A stretch of 64,000 nt of DNA, taken from contig NZ_JACSPX010000001.1 in assembly GCF_014836945.1 (NCBI RefSeq), positions 1,075,500 through 1,139,499 of the forward strand, read 5' to 3'. The notes under the pieces are model-generated. The model was not told the DNA's origin. It saw only the letters and a program-made list of their open reading frames with translations, and did not search any database. The stretch's first letter is position 1. Each line of letters begins with the position of its first letter. Made by a program: the position numbers and the translations under genes. The stretch is from Microbacterium commune (lineage in GTDB: Bacteria > Actinomycetota > Actinomycetes > Actinomycetales > Microbacteriaceae). Positions 8,040 to 16,106 of the stretch are shown here, in pieces.

Positions 8040-9425
8040 TCAGCTCCGCCCCGCCGGCACGGGCTCTTCGGCGAGGTTGCCGACGTGGCCGGCGCCGTCC
8101 CGCGATCGCGTGGGCCACGACACGAGCAGGTACAGCACGAACGTGATCACGAACGCCGGGGCGGTCGATCCGAACGGCAGCGGCAGCACGTACGCCCAGA
8201 CGTAGGCGAGCACCGCGCCGACGACCCACGACCCGACCGCGAGCCAGTTGACGCCGCCCTGGTACCAGTGACGTCCACCGCGGGCGTTGAGGATGTCGCG
8301 GTCGTACGAGCCGCGCTTGATGACGTAGTAGTCGACGATCATGATCGCGAAGATCGGTGCGAACAGGGCGCCGATGGTCACCAGGAACGTCGTGAACTGA
8401 TCGAGCAGGCCGAAGAAGGTCGCGCCCACGATCGAGAGCACGCCCAGCACGAGGGCGGTCGGCAGGAAGCGCATCCGGGTTCCCGGCACCGCGTTCACGA
8501 CGGTGGTGACCATGCCGTAGACGACCATCGTGTTGGTGGCCATCACCGACAGGAAGATGGCGACGCCGAAGATCCAGCCGAACGGTTCGATGATGGTCAC
8601 GGGGTCGAAGGCCACCGCGTCGCCGCCGTTGAGCACGACGTAGGCCATCGCGGTCGCGCCGAGGGTCATCGAGATGATCGTCGAGAGCGTATACCCGACG
8701 CCCGCACCGACCACGCTGGCCCGGTTGCTGCGACCCAGCCGGTTGATGTCGGCCGAGAGCACGGTCCACGAGATGGCGGTGGCGAGCACGACGTCGAAGA
8801 CGAGACCGGGCGTGTAGAACGGCTCAGCCGACGCCGCGATCGACGTGAACTCGGCGGGGCTGAACGTCGTGAACGCGGTCACGAAGATGTACGCCGCGAT
8901 AGCGAGGATCACCACGGCGAACCACGGTTCGACCCTGGCGACGCCGGCGTGGCCGAAGATCGCGAGGATCACCACGATCGTCTGGCAGAGCACGGCGAAG
9001 ATCACCGGGTTCGAGAAGCCGGTGAAGGTCATCACGACGTAGTCGAGCGCGATGCCGGCGAGCATCGCCTGCACCCAGCTCCACCCCATCAGGATGATGA
9101 CGTTCGCCGCGACGGCGAGCAGGCTGCCGCGGATGCCGAACGGGCCGCGCGTGAGCGCCATGGTGGGCAGGCCAGTGCGGCGTCCGATGGTGCCGACCGC
9201 GACGAGCACCGCGGCACCCGCGATGGTGCCGCCGATGACGAGCAGCAGCACGAGGCCGTAGGAGACGTCGGGAACGAACAGCGTTCCGGTCAGCAGGGTG
9301 GTGACCACGAGGTTCGCGGCCAGCCAGATCATCAGCAGACGGCCGGTGGAATACGTGCCGCGAATGGGTCCGGCATCGTCGGATTGGGTCTGCAGCCTCT
9401 GCTCGAGGCGGGTATAGAGGGACAT
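8040..9425 (-). CDS. NCS1 family cytosine/purine-type permease
   Basis: The 461-residue protein has about twelve transmembrane segments and NCS1 landmarks: the N-terminal STGRLLMIWLAANLVVTTLLTG, then TMALTRGPFGIRGSLLAVAANVI (family signature in helix 3), LSADINRLGRS in the middle and DYYVIKRGSYD near the C-terminus. NCS1 carriers import nucleobases, hydantoins, thiamine or allantoin by cation symport. Between a ureohydrolase and a cyclase-type hydrolase, a nitrogen-rich ring or guanidino compound is the most likely cargo; this is inference. A second NCS1 permease of a different subgroup is at 49436. Confidence 0.88.
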   Translation of the reverse strand: MSLYTRLEQRLQTQSDDAGPIRGTYSTGRLLMIWLAANLVVTTLLTGTLFVPDVSYGLVLLLVIGGTIAGAAVLVAVGTIGRRTGLPTMALTRGPFGIRGSLLAVAANVIILMGWSWVQAMLAGIALDYVVMTFTGFSNPVIFAVLCQTIVVILAIFGHAGVARVEPWFAVVILAIAAYIFVTAFTTFSPAEFTSIAASAEPFYTPGLVFDVVLATAISWTVLSADINRLGRSNRASVVGAGVGYTLSTIISMTLGATAMAYVVLNGGDAVAFDPVTIIEPFGWIFGVAIFLSVMATNTMVVYGMVTTVVNAVPGTRMRFLPTALVLGVLSIVGATFFGLLDQFTTFLVTIGALFAPIFAIMIVDYYVIKRGSYDRDILNARGGRHWYQGGVNWLAVGSWVVGAVLAYVWAYVLPLPFGSTAPAFVITFVLYLLVSWPTRSRDGAGHVGNLAEEPVPAGRS

Positions 9426-9478
9426 CGTAAAGCTCCTTTGCCTTGCGATCGCGTCGTCACGCGGGCGCGTGGATCTGA

Positions 9479-9877
9479 TCAGGGGGTGCCGGTGAGCGGC
9501 GAGAGGTGTTCGTGCACGGCGATCAGCTGATCGCCCTGGAGGGTGAAGACGATGGTCTCGCGCTCGCGGTACGACTCGACGCCGTCGGCGGTGCTGACGG
9601 TGGTGTCGACGGTGTGCGTGAAGATGCCGCCCCCGTCGAACACCTGCACGCGGCTGTCAGTGGATGCGCACGAGAGCACGCGCCATCCGCTCTCGAGCCA
9701 CTCGGCCCAGATGTGCTCGTACGCGGCTCGACTGTCGAGGCGGGCGGCCTCGGTGTGGAAGATGAACGTGGCATCCGGCGCGAACGCCGCGAAGTAGCGC
9801 TCGGTGTCGGTCGCCGCGAACGCGTCGACGATGGCGGCGGCCGCGTCGGCGACGGATTCGGGCTCGGGTGTGGTCAT
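9479..9877 (-). CDS. NTF2-like (SnoaL/DUF4440-type) protein
   Basis: The 132 residues fit the NTF2 cone fold: helix [20 protein letters not shown], then [17 protein letters not shown] and the beta strands [19 protein letters not shown] and [20 protein letters not shown]. Members are small lyases, isomerases or accessory subunits, and the fold alone does not give a reaction. The ATG overlaps the ureohydrolase stop by 4 bases, so it is translationally coupled and presumably works in the same pathway. Confidence 0.8.
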   Translation of the reverse strand: MTTPEPESVADAAAAIVDAFAATDTERYFAAFAPDATFIFHTEAARLDSRAAYEHIWAEWLESGWRVLSCASTDSRVQVFDGGGIFTHTVDTTVSTADGVESYRERETIVFTLQGDQLIAVHEHLSPLTGTP

Positions 9878-10917
9878 GATCCTGCCTCCTCCGTGGTGGT
9901 CGGCAGCGGCTGCTGCTGCGGGGAGCGCGGGGCCATCGCGCTCAGCAGCTCGTAGACGACGTGGCTGGCCGCCACCGCGGTGAGCTGGGCGTGGTCGTAG
10001 GCCGGGGCCACTTCCACGACGTCGGCGCCGACGATGCGGAACCCGGCGAGCGCGCGCAGCATGTGCAACAGCTCGCGGCTGGTCATGCCGCCCGCTTCGG
10101 GGGTGCCGGTGCCGGGGGCGTGCGCGGGGTCGAGCACGTCGATGTCGATCGAGATGTAGAGCGGCTTGTCGCCGATGCGGGCGCGCATGCGCTCGATCGC
10201 GGATGCCACACCGTGCGTCTCGAGATACTCGCTCGTGATGATGGCGAAGCCCAGCCGCTCGTCGTCTTCGAGGTCGCTCTTGTCGTACAGCGGACCCCGG
10301 ATGCCGACGTGCATGCTCGCCGCGAGATCGATGAGGCCCTCTTCGGAGGCCCGGCGGAAAGGTGTGCCGTGGGTGGTCGGGGCGCCGAAGTAAGTGTCCC
10401 AGGTGTCGAGGTGCGCGTCGAAGTGCAGCACCGCGACCGGCCCGTGCACCGAGGCGACCTCGCGCAGCAGCGGCAGCGCAATGGTGTGGTCGCCGCCGAT
10501 GATGACGAGGCGGTCGGCCTTGGTGCGCAGAGCCCGCGCGCCGGCTTCGATCTCGGCGACGGCGGCGGAGATGTCGAACGGGTTGGCGACGATGTCGCCG
10601 GCGTCGGCGACCTGCTGCGCGGCGAACGGCGAGACGTCCTGTGCGGGGTTGTACGGCCGCAGCAGACGCGAGGCCTCGCGCACGTGCGACGGGCCGAAGC
10701 GAGCACCGGGTCGGTAGCTGACACCGCTGTCGAACGGGATGCCGGCGATGGCGACCTCCGCCCGCTCGACCTCGTCGAGGCGGGGCAGGCGCGCGAAGGT
10801 GGCGATGCCGGCGAAGCGCGGCACGACGCTGGCGTCGACCGGGCCGCGCGGCGCGGTGGCAGGCGAGGGGGTGGTGTCGGCGGGGAGCTCGTTATCACCC
10901 GAAACAGGGTGTTGCAT
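9874..10917 (-). CDS. Ureohydrolase (agmatinase / guanidinobutyrase type)
   Basis: The 347-residue protein has the complete binuclear Mn site of the arginase-agmatinase family: GGDH at 141-144, DAHLD at 167-171 and [19 protein letters not shown] starting at 256. It releases urea from a guanidino substrate. The family has recently been found to include guanidinases and 4-guanidinobutyrases that sequence cannot reliably separate from agmatinases. The ATG at 10917 is preferred over an extension to 10962 that would run through the operator repeats. It is first in a four-gene operon divergent from an XRE-cupin regulator, a regulator type often tied to polyamine or guanidino catabolism. Confidence 0.87.
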   Translation of the reverse strand: MQHPVSGDNELPADTTPSPATAPRGPVDASVVPRFAGIATFARLPRLDEVERAEVAIAGIPFDSGVSYRPGARFGPSHVREASRLLRPYNPAQDVSPFAAQQVADAGDIVANPFDISAAVAEIEAGARALRTKADRLVIIGGDHTIALPLLREVASVHGPVAVLHFDAHLDTWDTYFGAPTTHGTPFRRASEEGLIDLAASMHVGIRGPLYDKSDLEDDERLGFAIITSEYLETHGVASAIERMRARIGDKPLYISIDIDVLDPAHAPGTGTPEAGGMTSRELLHMLRALAGFRIVGADVVEVAPAYDHAQLTAVAASHVVYELLSAMAPRSPQQQPLPTTTEEAGS

Positions 10918-10953
10918 ATTTGACAACCTTTGGTACGTTGGAGGCAACCTTTG
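10911..10953. promoter_or_regulatory. Intergenic operator of the ureohydrolase operon
   Basis: Two identical 9-mers, CAACCTTTG, lie at 10924-10932 and 10945-10953, spaced exactly 21 bp (two helical turns). A flanking dyad GTTGCATATTTGACAAC at 10911-10927 overlaps the ureohydrolase start. The site lies between the divergent operon and the XRE-cupin gene, the natural place for that regulator to act on both. Confidence 0.5.
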
Positions 10954-11017
10954 AGTGACCATACGCGCGTCGCACGGCGTGCGTCAAGAGGACGCCGTCC
11001 TGTGTCGAGGAGTGCCC

Positions 11018-11602
11018 ATGCGCGCCATCCACCCGCACGCCGATGCAGTGACCACGCCGATCGGCGCGAAACTGCGCGCGGCGCGCACCAGTCAGGGCAT
11101 GTCGCTCAGCCAGCTGGCCGCCACGAGTGGCCTGTCGAAGGGCTTCCTCAGCCGGGTCGAGCGCGACGAGACCTCCCCCAGCGTGTCGACCCTCGTGCAG
11201 CTGTGTCAGGTGCTCTCGCTGCCGGTCGGTGCGCTGTTTACGGAGCCCGAGATCCAGCACGTCACCTTCGCTGACGCGCCGCGGATCAATCTCGGCGGCA
11301 TGCACGCCGACGAGCGCCTGCTCTCACCGCGCAGCGAGGAGCGGGTGCAGCTGCTGCGCTCCGAGCTCGAACCGCACGCCCACGGCGGTGCGGAGCTGTA
11401 CACGATCAACTGCGACGTCGAGGTGCTGCACGTCATCTCGGGCGAGGTGACCGTGCGCTTCGCCGACCGCTCGGTGGCGCTGCGCGCCGGCGACGCGCTG
11501 ACCTTCCCCGGCCGCGAGCCGCACACGTGGGAGGTCACCGGCGACACGGCAGCCAGCGTCGCCTGGGTGATCGTGCCGGCGCCGTGGAGCGGGTCGGCCT
11601 GA
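11018..11602 (+). CDS. XRE family regulator with cupin sensor domain (PuuR-like)
   Basis: The 194-residue protein joins an N-terminal helix-turn-helix (LSQLAATSGLSKGFLSRVER, residues ~28-47, continuing DETSPSVSTLVQLC) to a C-terminal cupin barrel (HAHGGAELYTINCDVEVLHV, then VRFADRSVALRAGDALTFPG and PHTWEV). This is the HipB/PuuR-type design in which the cupin binds a small inducer. The ATG at 11018 is chosen because GAGGAG lies 6 bases upstream; the frame opens earlier at 10955 inside the operator. It is divergent from the ureohydrolase operon and probably controls it. Confidence 0.87.
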   Translation: MRAIHPHADAVTTPIGAKLRAARTSQGMSLSQLAATSGLSKGFLSRVERDETSPSVSTLVQLCQVLSLPVGALFTEPEIQHVTFADAPRINLGGMHADERLLSPRSEERVQLLRSELEPHAHGGAELYTINCDVEVLHVISGEVTVRFADRSVALRAGDALTFPGREPHTWEVTGDTAASVAWVIVPAPWSGSA

Positions 11603-11659
11603 GCGGGCACTGTTGGCCCTGAGCCCTACATGGGCCACTGCACCTGACGAAGCCGACTG

Positions 11660-11860
11660 AGGCGCACCGGGGCCGCCGAGCCAGCCAAAGCGGCTGACCC
11701 CGGCTTGGGCGGCCGAGGCTGACGACGCGACTGACCCCACCCCGGGCCACCGAGCCTGACGAAGCGACTGACCCATCCCGAGCCTGCCGACGCGCCACTG
11801 ACCCCACCCTGGCCACCGAGCCTGACGAATCACCGCTGGCCCCACCTGAACCAGGCACTA
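11660..11860. repeat. Degenerate ~36-bp tandem repeats between convergent genes
   Basis: The 306-bp gap between the cupin regulator and the HNH gene has no credible gene. It holds about five decayed copies of a unit near 36 bp with the core GGCCACCGAGCCTGACGAAG followed by CGACTGACCCCACC. The clearest copies begin near 11746 and 11812. Unit length varies, so this is not a CRISPR array. Confidence 0.5.
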
Positions 11861-11908
11861 CAGCTGGCGGATGCGCCGTGACCGCACGACGATCACCGAC
11901 GCGCACGA

Positions 11909-13252
11909 TCAGGCCGCGATGTCGAAGCGTGCTCTCCCACCCCGGCGAGGCGTGCGGGCGGGGTCGACGTGCGGCGGCGGCACGAACCAGACGGTGTTGC
12001 CTTGGCCCGGTGGGTCGATGCGGATGTCCCACCCGTTGTCATGTATCCGGTGGTGACAGGTCTCGCAGAGCAGGACCCCGTTCGCGAGATCGGTAGGTCC
12101 GGCGTCGCGTCGCCACCATCGAATGTGATGCGCCTTGGCCATGCCGGGTGGCAGGCCGCACATGGCGCATCCGCCGTCGCGTTCGGCGAGAGCGAGTCGC
12201 TGCGCCGGGGTGAACAGTCGACGGCGGCGCCCCCAATCGAGCACTTCGCTGTCTCCGCCGAGCACGCACGGGATGATCCCGCCGTCGGCGGCCATCCGGC
12301 GGGCGGCACTGATGCTGATCGGCTGGTCGATCCCGTCGATCGTCGCCGACCCGGTGCCCGCCTGGAGATCCTGCAAGGTCATCCGCACCACCACGGTCGC
12401 TCCTGCGAGCGCGGGCGTCTGCGCGGTGCAGCCGAGCATGTGTGATCCGAACAGGCTCAGAGCGTCGGCCTGCAGCATCGGGACGGTACGGCGATCGGCA
12501 TCCGGCGCATCGGGATCCGGTGCATCCTGTCGGGCCGCGAATGCGGCGGTGACGTATCCGCGGATCGCGGTGATCACCGGGGCGGCACTCTCGGGGTCGA
12601 GCAGCGCGTTCAAATGAACCATCCCGTCACGCTCGAACATCGTCAGTGACCGCTTGGCGCGCTGCTCTTCCGCGCGCGGCTCCACTCCGTCCGGGTCCAG
12701 CCACGCCTCGGCACGGACGATCAGCTTGCGCACGTCGTCCAAAGACAGCCCGACCGCGGCCTCGGTGAGGATCCGCTCGCCCTCGCTCGTCCGCTCAGGC
12801 CCTGCAGCGATACGGCACCGATCGAGCAGGCTGATGATGAGCCCGGCCACCTGCGAACTGACTGCACCGTCAGACAGGGCTTCCCGCACCAGCGGATAGC
12901 GCGCGGGAAGCCGATCACCGAGCAGATCCGCCCGCGGAGCCGTCGCCTCCCCAACCTTGATGAGTCGAATCGCATCCCCCGTCGAGACGCCGGTGGTCGC
13001 CGCGATGAGTTTCGCCGGCGTGCGGTACCCCTGCTGCTTGGCCAGGCCGCCTGCTCCGAGCTCAGGACGCGACTCGCGAGAGATCCCCGCGGCGACGTCG
13101 GCGTGCACGGCATCCAATCGACGCTTCACCATCCCGATAGCGCTGTCGATGGCGATCAACTGCTCACGGGTCAGATCCGTGGCATCTTCCGCATCACCCC
13201 ACGATCGATCGAGCGACGACATCGCTTCGATCAACGGCGTGAGCTTTGACAT
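11909..13252 (-). CDS. DUF222 domain HNH endonuclease-type protein
   Basis: The 447-residue protein has the long N-terminal DUF222 helical region (residues ~1-330) typical of actinobacteria. A C-terminal HNH domain follows: CAMCGLPPGMAKAHHIRWWR, DLANGVLLCETCHHRIHDNGW, with two CxxC zinc pairs and the catalytic HH. These genes occur in many copies per genome and are suspected mobile or repair nucleases, with no settled function. The ATG at 13252 is fixed by a near-consensus promoter whose -10 ends 6 bases before it; an upstream in-frame start at 13291 would precede the promoter elements. Confidence 0.88.
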   Translation of the reverse strand: MSKLTPLIEAMSSLDRSWGDAEDATDLTREQLIAIDSAIGMVKRRLDAVHADVAAGISRESRPELGAGGLAKQQGYRTPAKLIAATTGVSTGDAIRLIKVGEATAPRADLLGDRLPARYPLVREALSDGAVSSQVAGLIISLLDRCRIAAGPERTSEGERILTEAAVGLSLDDVRKLIVRAEAWLDPDGVEPRAEEQRAKRSLTMFERDGMVHLNALLDPESAAPVITAIRGYVTAAFAARQDAPDPDAPDADRRTVPMLQADALSLFGSHMLGCTAQTPALAGATVVVRMTLQDLQAGTGSATIDGIDQPISISAARRMAADGGIIPCVLGGDSEVLDWGRRRRLFTPAQRLALAERDGGCAMCGLPPGMAKAHHIRWWRRDAGPTDLANGVLLCETCHHRIHDNGWDIRIDPPGQGNTVWFVPPPHVDPARTPRRGGRARFDIAA

Positions 13253-13258
13253 GCATTT

Positions 13259-13287
13259 ATAGTACTTCTGTTCGATCAAGAAATCAA
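13259..13287 (-). promoter_or_regulatory. Leaderless promoter of the DUF222-HNH gene
   Basis: On the minus strand TTGATT (13287-13282), a 17-base spacer and TACTAT (13264-13259) precede the ATG at 13252 by 6 bases. The 13253-13367 gap is strikingly AT-rich compared with its surroundings and holds nothing else I can identify. Confidence 0.6.
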
Positions 13288-13367
13288 GCATTTACCGAAA
13301 CTTTGTTCGGGTATCCGCGGGCCGCTCTCGTCGGGCGCGGTGCTCAAGAGCTCCCCGCATCCAACGC

Positions 13368-14672
13368 TCAGCCACGCTGCAAGGCGAGACGCGCCACCGC
13401 CCGGATGCGCGGCGTCACCAGGCCGAAGGCACCGGGAGCCGACAGCGCGAGCAGTCCGTCGGTGAGCTCGCGAAGCACCCGATCCGCTTCGCCCCGATCG
13501 AACCCCGCGCGGGAACGGCCGGAGTCGTACCAGTCGCCGTACTCGTCGTAGCTTCTCGTCTTGCGCGCCGCGTGCGCCTTCTCGAGGTATCCGGCCAGCT
13601 CGTCGTACGACGCGGCGGATCCATCGGCGAGTGCGAGCAGAGCCGCGGCGCGAGAGAAACGGCTCGTGTCGAGCGAGTACGAGTATCTTCTCGCCCCGTT
13701 CGTGATCGCGCTGACGACCCGCGGGAAGGCCTCGACCGGATCGGACATCAGCTGCTTCCCGAGTGCGGTGACCACGACCCGTCCTTTCAGCCGCCGGATG
13801 AGCCCCGCACGCCGTGCGAACGAGCTGAGCAGATCCGCCGCATCATCGGCATCCCACTCGACGCCGGCGACGACCCTGTCGGTGACGCTGGTCGGCAGCC
13901 ACCCGCTGGTGGCGTCCTGGTCGGCGCCGTCGGGCCCGACTGCGTCGATCAGGGCGCGCAGCGCGTGGGTCGCCTGGCGCACCGTGTCGATGCCCAGCCG
14001 GTTGGCGTCGAGCAGGTCGGTGGCGTCCAGATGAGCCCGAAGGGCGAGCCGCCGCACCGGCGTCAGCGGTGCGAGCAGATCAGCGATCAGCGAGCCCGCG
14101 GAGGTGTCGTCGGGAATGGCGCGCAGGGACTCCGAGCGGACGAACGGCACGACGATGCCGAAGCGACGGACGAGCTCGCGGTTGGCTTGATCCAGATCCA
14201 GCGGCTGTGCGCTCGTCTGCCAGTCCTTCGAGGGCCGCGGCGAACTGTCGACGCCGGCACCCACGATCGACACGCTCGCGTCTCCCGCCTGCCGACCGGA
14301 CGCGCGCTCAACGGTGATGTCGAGTTCGAACGGAAACGACGGCACCCGCACCGCTGCCTCGGCGAGTGCAGTTGGATCATCGTCGAAGAAGTCGTCATCG
14401 GCGTAGCGCACGGCACGGGCCGCGAACGGCGCGGACCACTCGTCTCGAAGCACCCAGCTCTCGCCGCAGTAGACGTCCGGGTGGCGATACCTGAGTGCGG
14501 CGACCTCCTCGTCGCACGCTTCGATACCGACACTGAGCAGGTAGGCCTCCCACAGCCATGTCTCAGGCGAGTGCTTCGGAAGCTCGATCGTCCTGTCCCA
14601 CTCGGGGCGACCCGGCACCGACACCTCGACGCGCACGGACGACGGAACGACCAGGTGCTCGCGATAGTTCAT
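13368..14672 (-). CDS. Uncharacterised protein with pRiA4b-Orf3-associated C-terminal region
   Basis: The 434-residue protein is not recognised as a whole. Residues ~1-120 are beta-rich (VRVEVSVPGRPEWDRTIELP, then YLLSVGIEACDEEVAALRYR). The C-terminal ~230 residues (LADLLAPLTPVRRLALRAHL, GWLPTSVTDRVV, GLIRRLKGRVVVTALGKQL) follow the same motif order as the C-terminal half of the protein at 35416 (GWMPPATVLAGM, GLMRVQKGRLLLSAAAKKAL). The two proteins therefore appear to share a module. An in-frame ATG also exists at 14690, and neither start has a convincing ribosome site. Function unknown. Confidence 0.7.
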   Translation of the reverse strand: MNYREHLVVPSSVRVEVSVPGRPEWDRTIELPKHSPETWLWEAYLLSVGIEACDEEVAALRYRHPDVYCGESWVLRDEWSAPFAARAVRYADDDFFDDDPTALAEAAVRVPSFPFELDITVERASGRQAGDASVSIVGAGVDSSPRPSKDWQTSAQPLDLDQANRELVRRFGIVVPFVRSESLRAIPDDTSAGSLIADLLAPLTPVRRLALRAHLDATDLLDANRLGIDTVRQATHALRALIDAVGPDGADQDATSGWLPTSVTDRVVAGVEWDADDAADLLSSFARRAGLIRRLKGRVVVTALGKQLMSDPVEAFPRVVSAITNGARRYSYSLDTSRFSRAAALLALADGSAASYDELAGYLEKAHAARKTRSYDEYGDWYDSGRSRAGFDRGEADRVLRELTDGLLALSAPGAFGLVTPRIRAVARLALQRG

Positions 14673-14785
14673 GCAGGCGACGATAGGCATCCGCCCCGAC
14701 GCTCACCGCTCCGCATCCCGGCACCTGTGGAGTACCTCTCAGCATCGGCCATTGTGCAGAATGACCGGCCTCGATGCGAGAGCCG

Positions 14786-15141
14786 TCAGCGCGCCTGATA
14801 CTCGGCGCGCCGCGCCTCGCGGTTCGGCGGGCCCCCTGCTCCAGACGGGCGAACAGCCATACCGGGTAGCGGAACAGGATCGTCACCGACTTCTGCGTCA
14901 CCCGACGGTCGTCGGTCAGCAGCTGCACACCATGATCGACCGACCACACCGCGGCGGTCACACCGTCGGCTTTCACGACCCACGACCAACCGGCCACTCG
15001 CACATCCGGCGACACCTGCTCGATGATCGCGCTCAGTCGCGTGCCACGCCGCACGCGCACCACCGCGGCATGCGAGACGACATCGTCGCCGGCGGCGACG
15101 CTCTCACGATCGACATGCACCTCGACAGATGAACCGAGCAC
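14786..15141 (-). pseudogene. Small hypothetical gene interrupted by a frameshift
   Basis: From a GTG at 15141 the frame reads a plausible beta-rich protein (VEVHVDRESVAAGDDVVSHA, then VWSVDHGVQLLTDDRRVTQK and YPVWLFARLEQG). After the C5 tract at 14832-14836 (G5 on the coding strand) its coding character is lost, and it runs on over the next gene. Adding one G at that tract gives the ending GGPPNREARRAEYQAR and a TGA at 14786, a much more natural C-terminus of about 118 residues in all. Either a real single-base deletion or an assembly error explains this. No family is recognised. Confidence 0.5.
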
Positions 15142-15172
15142 GGCCTCGAGCCTAACTCGCGGCGCGCACGGT

Positions 15173-15826
15173 TCACCCGGCGCGCCTCTCCGTCACGGTC
15201 GCCTGGCCCACGGCATCCGCCGGGTCGAGCGTCAGCCCGATGTCGACCAGCACGATCCGCCCGCTCAGCCGCGGGCCCTCGCCGCGGGCGAGGCCGGCCT
15301 TGACCGCGCCGAACGTGACCGTCGTCGCCGCGGCGAGCACGGCGTCGTCGGCAGCGCCGGTGTCGGCGTCGAGTCCGCTGGGCAGGTCGACGGCGATGAC
15401 GACGGCGGATGCCGACAGCAGCGCGGTCACCGCGTCGCGGCCCTGCCCGCGCAGGGCACCGTGCGCGCCGATGCCGAGGATGCCGTCGACGATCACGTCG
15501 TAGGCGGAAGGATCGAGTTCGTCGAGACGGATGCTGCGCGCGCCGGCATCCATCGCCGCCTGCAGCGCCTCTGTGTGCACCCGGTCGGAGGTGCGCAGGA
15601 TGTCGACGGGAACCCCGCGTGCGGCGATGTCGGCAGCGGCGAACAGCGCGTCGCCGCCGTTGTCGCCCGGGCCGGCGAGCACCAGCACCCGTTCGGGGCT
15701 CTGCTCAGCGATCACCTCGGCGAGGGCGGCAGCTGCACGGCGCATGAGCGGGACACCGGCCGCGAGCAGCGGCGCCTCCGCCGCGCGCACCTGCGCGGCG
15801 GTGAAGGTGGGGACGGTCGGGGCCAT
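15173..15826 (-). CDS. nnrE: NAD(P)H-hydrate epimerase
   Basis: The 217-residue protein is the YjeF N-terminal domain alone. It has the nucleotide motif VLAGPGDNGGDALFAA, then DGILGIGAHGALRG and VIAVDLPSGLDADTG, ending in TFGAVKAGL. The enzyme epimerises damaged NAD(P)HX so that a separate dehydratase can repair it. The dehydratase domain is not fused and not encoded nearby. The ATG at 15826 follows the stop of a 41-residue membrane protein by 4 bases, so the two form an operon. Confidence 0.9.
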   Translation of the reverse strand: MAPTVPTFTAAQVRAAEAPLLAAGVPLMRRAAAALAEVIAEQSPERVLVLAGPGDNGGDALFAAADIAARGVPVDILRTSDRVHTEALQAAMDAGARSIRLDELDPSAYDVIVDGILGIGAHGALRGQGRDAVTALLSASAVVIAVDLPSGLDADTGAADDAVLAAATTVTFGAVKAGLARGEGPRLSGRIVLVDIGLTLDPADAVGQATVTERRAG

Positions 15827-15830
15827 GTCG

Positions 15831-15956
15831 TCACCCCGCCGTACCGTCGACCTGCGACTCAAGCTCTCTCAGCCGCCGCAGCTTCGCCCACGGGTAGAAG
15901 GCGATCCACATGATCGAAGCGATCGAACCGCCCATGATCATCGATGCGATATCCAT
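15831..15956 (-). CDS. 41-residue single-pass membrane protein
   Basis: The sequence starts MDIASMIMGGSIASIMWIAF and continues with YPWAKLRRLRELESQVDGTAG. It is one hydrophobic helix followed by a basic, then amphipathic, cytoplasmic tail. The ATG at 15956 stands 7 bases after a TACAGT box, consistent with leaderless transcription, and the stop lies 4 bases before nnrE. Small proteins like this are common next to core genes in actinobacteria; no function is known. Confidence 0.6.
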   Translation of the reverse strand: MDIASMIMGGSIASIMWIAFYPWAKLRRLRELESQVDGTAG

Positions 15957-16106
15957 GACCGCGACTGTACGCGTGGTCCGCCAGAGGCATCGTAAGACTT
16001 CACAGGCGATCTCACCTCCAGCACCAGCTACTGCGCCATCGTCGCCGCTCTGTCGATCCCGCCACTCTCGTAGACTCGCTCGCAGGTCTAGGCGAAGGAG
16101 CATGGG

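Noticed and set aside
9426..9478. Riboswitch (guanidine or purine type) ahead of the NCS1 permease
   Set aside because: The 53-bp gap is too short for known aptamers and shows no conserved core.
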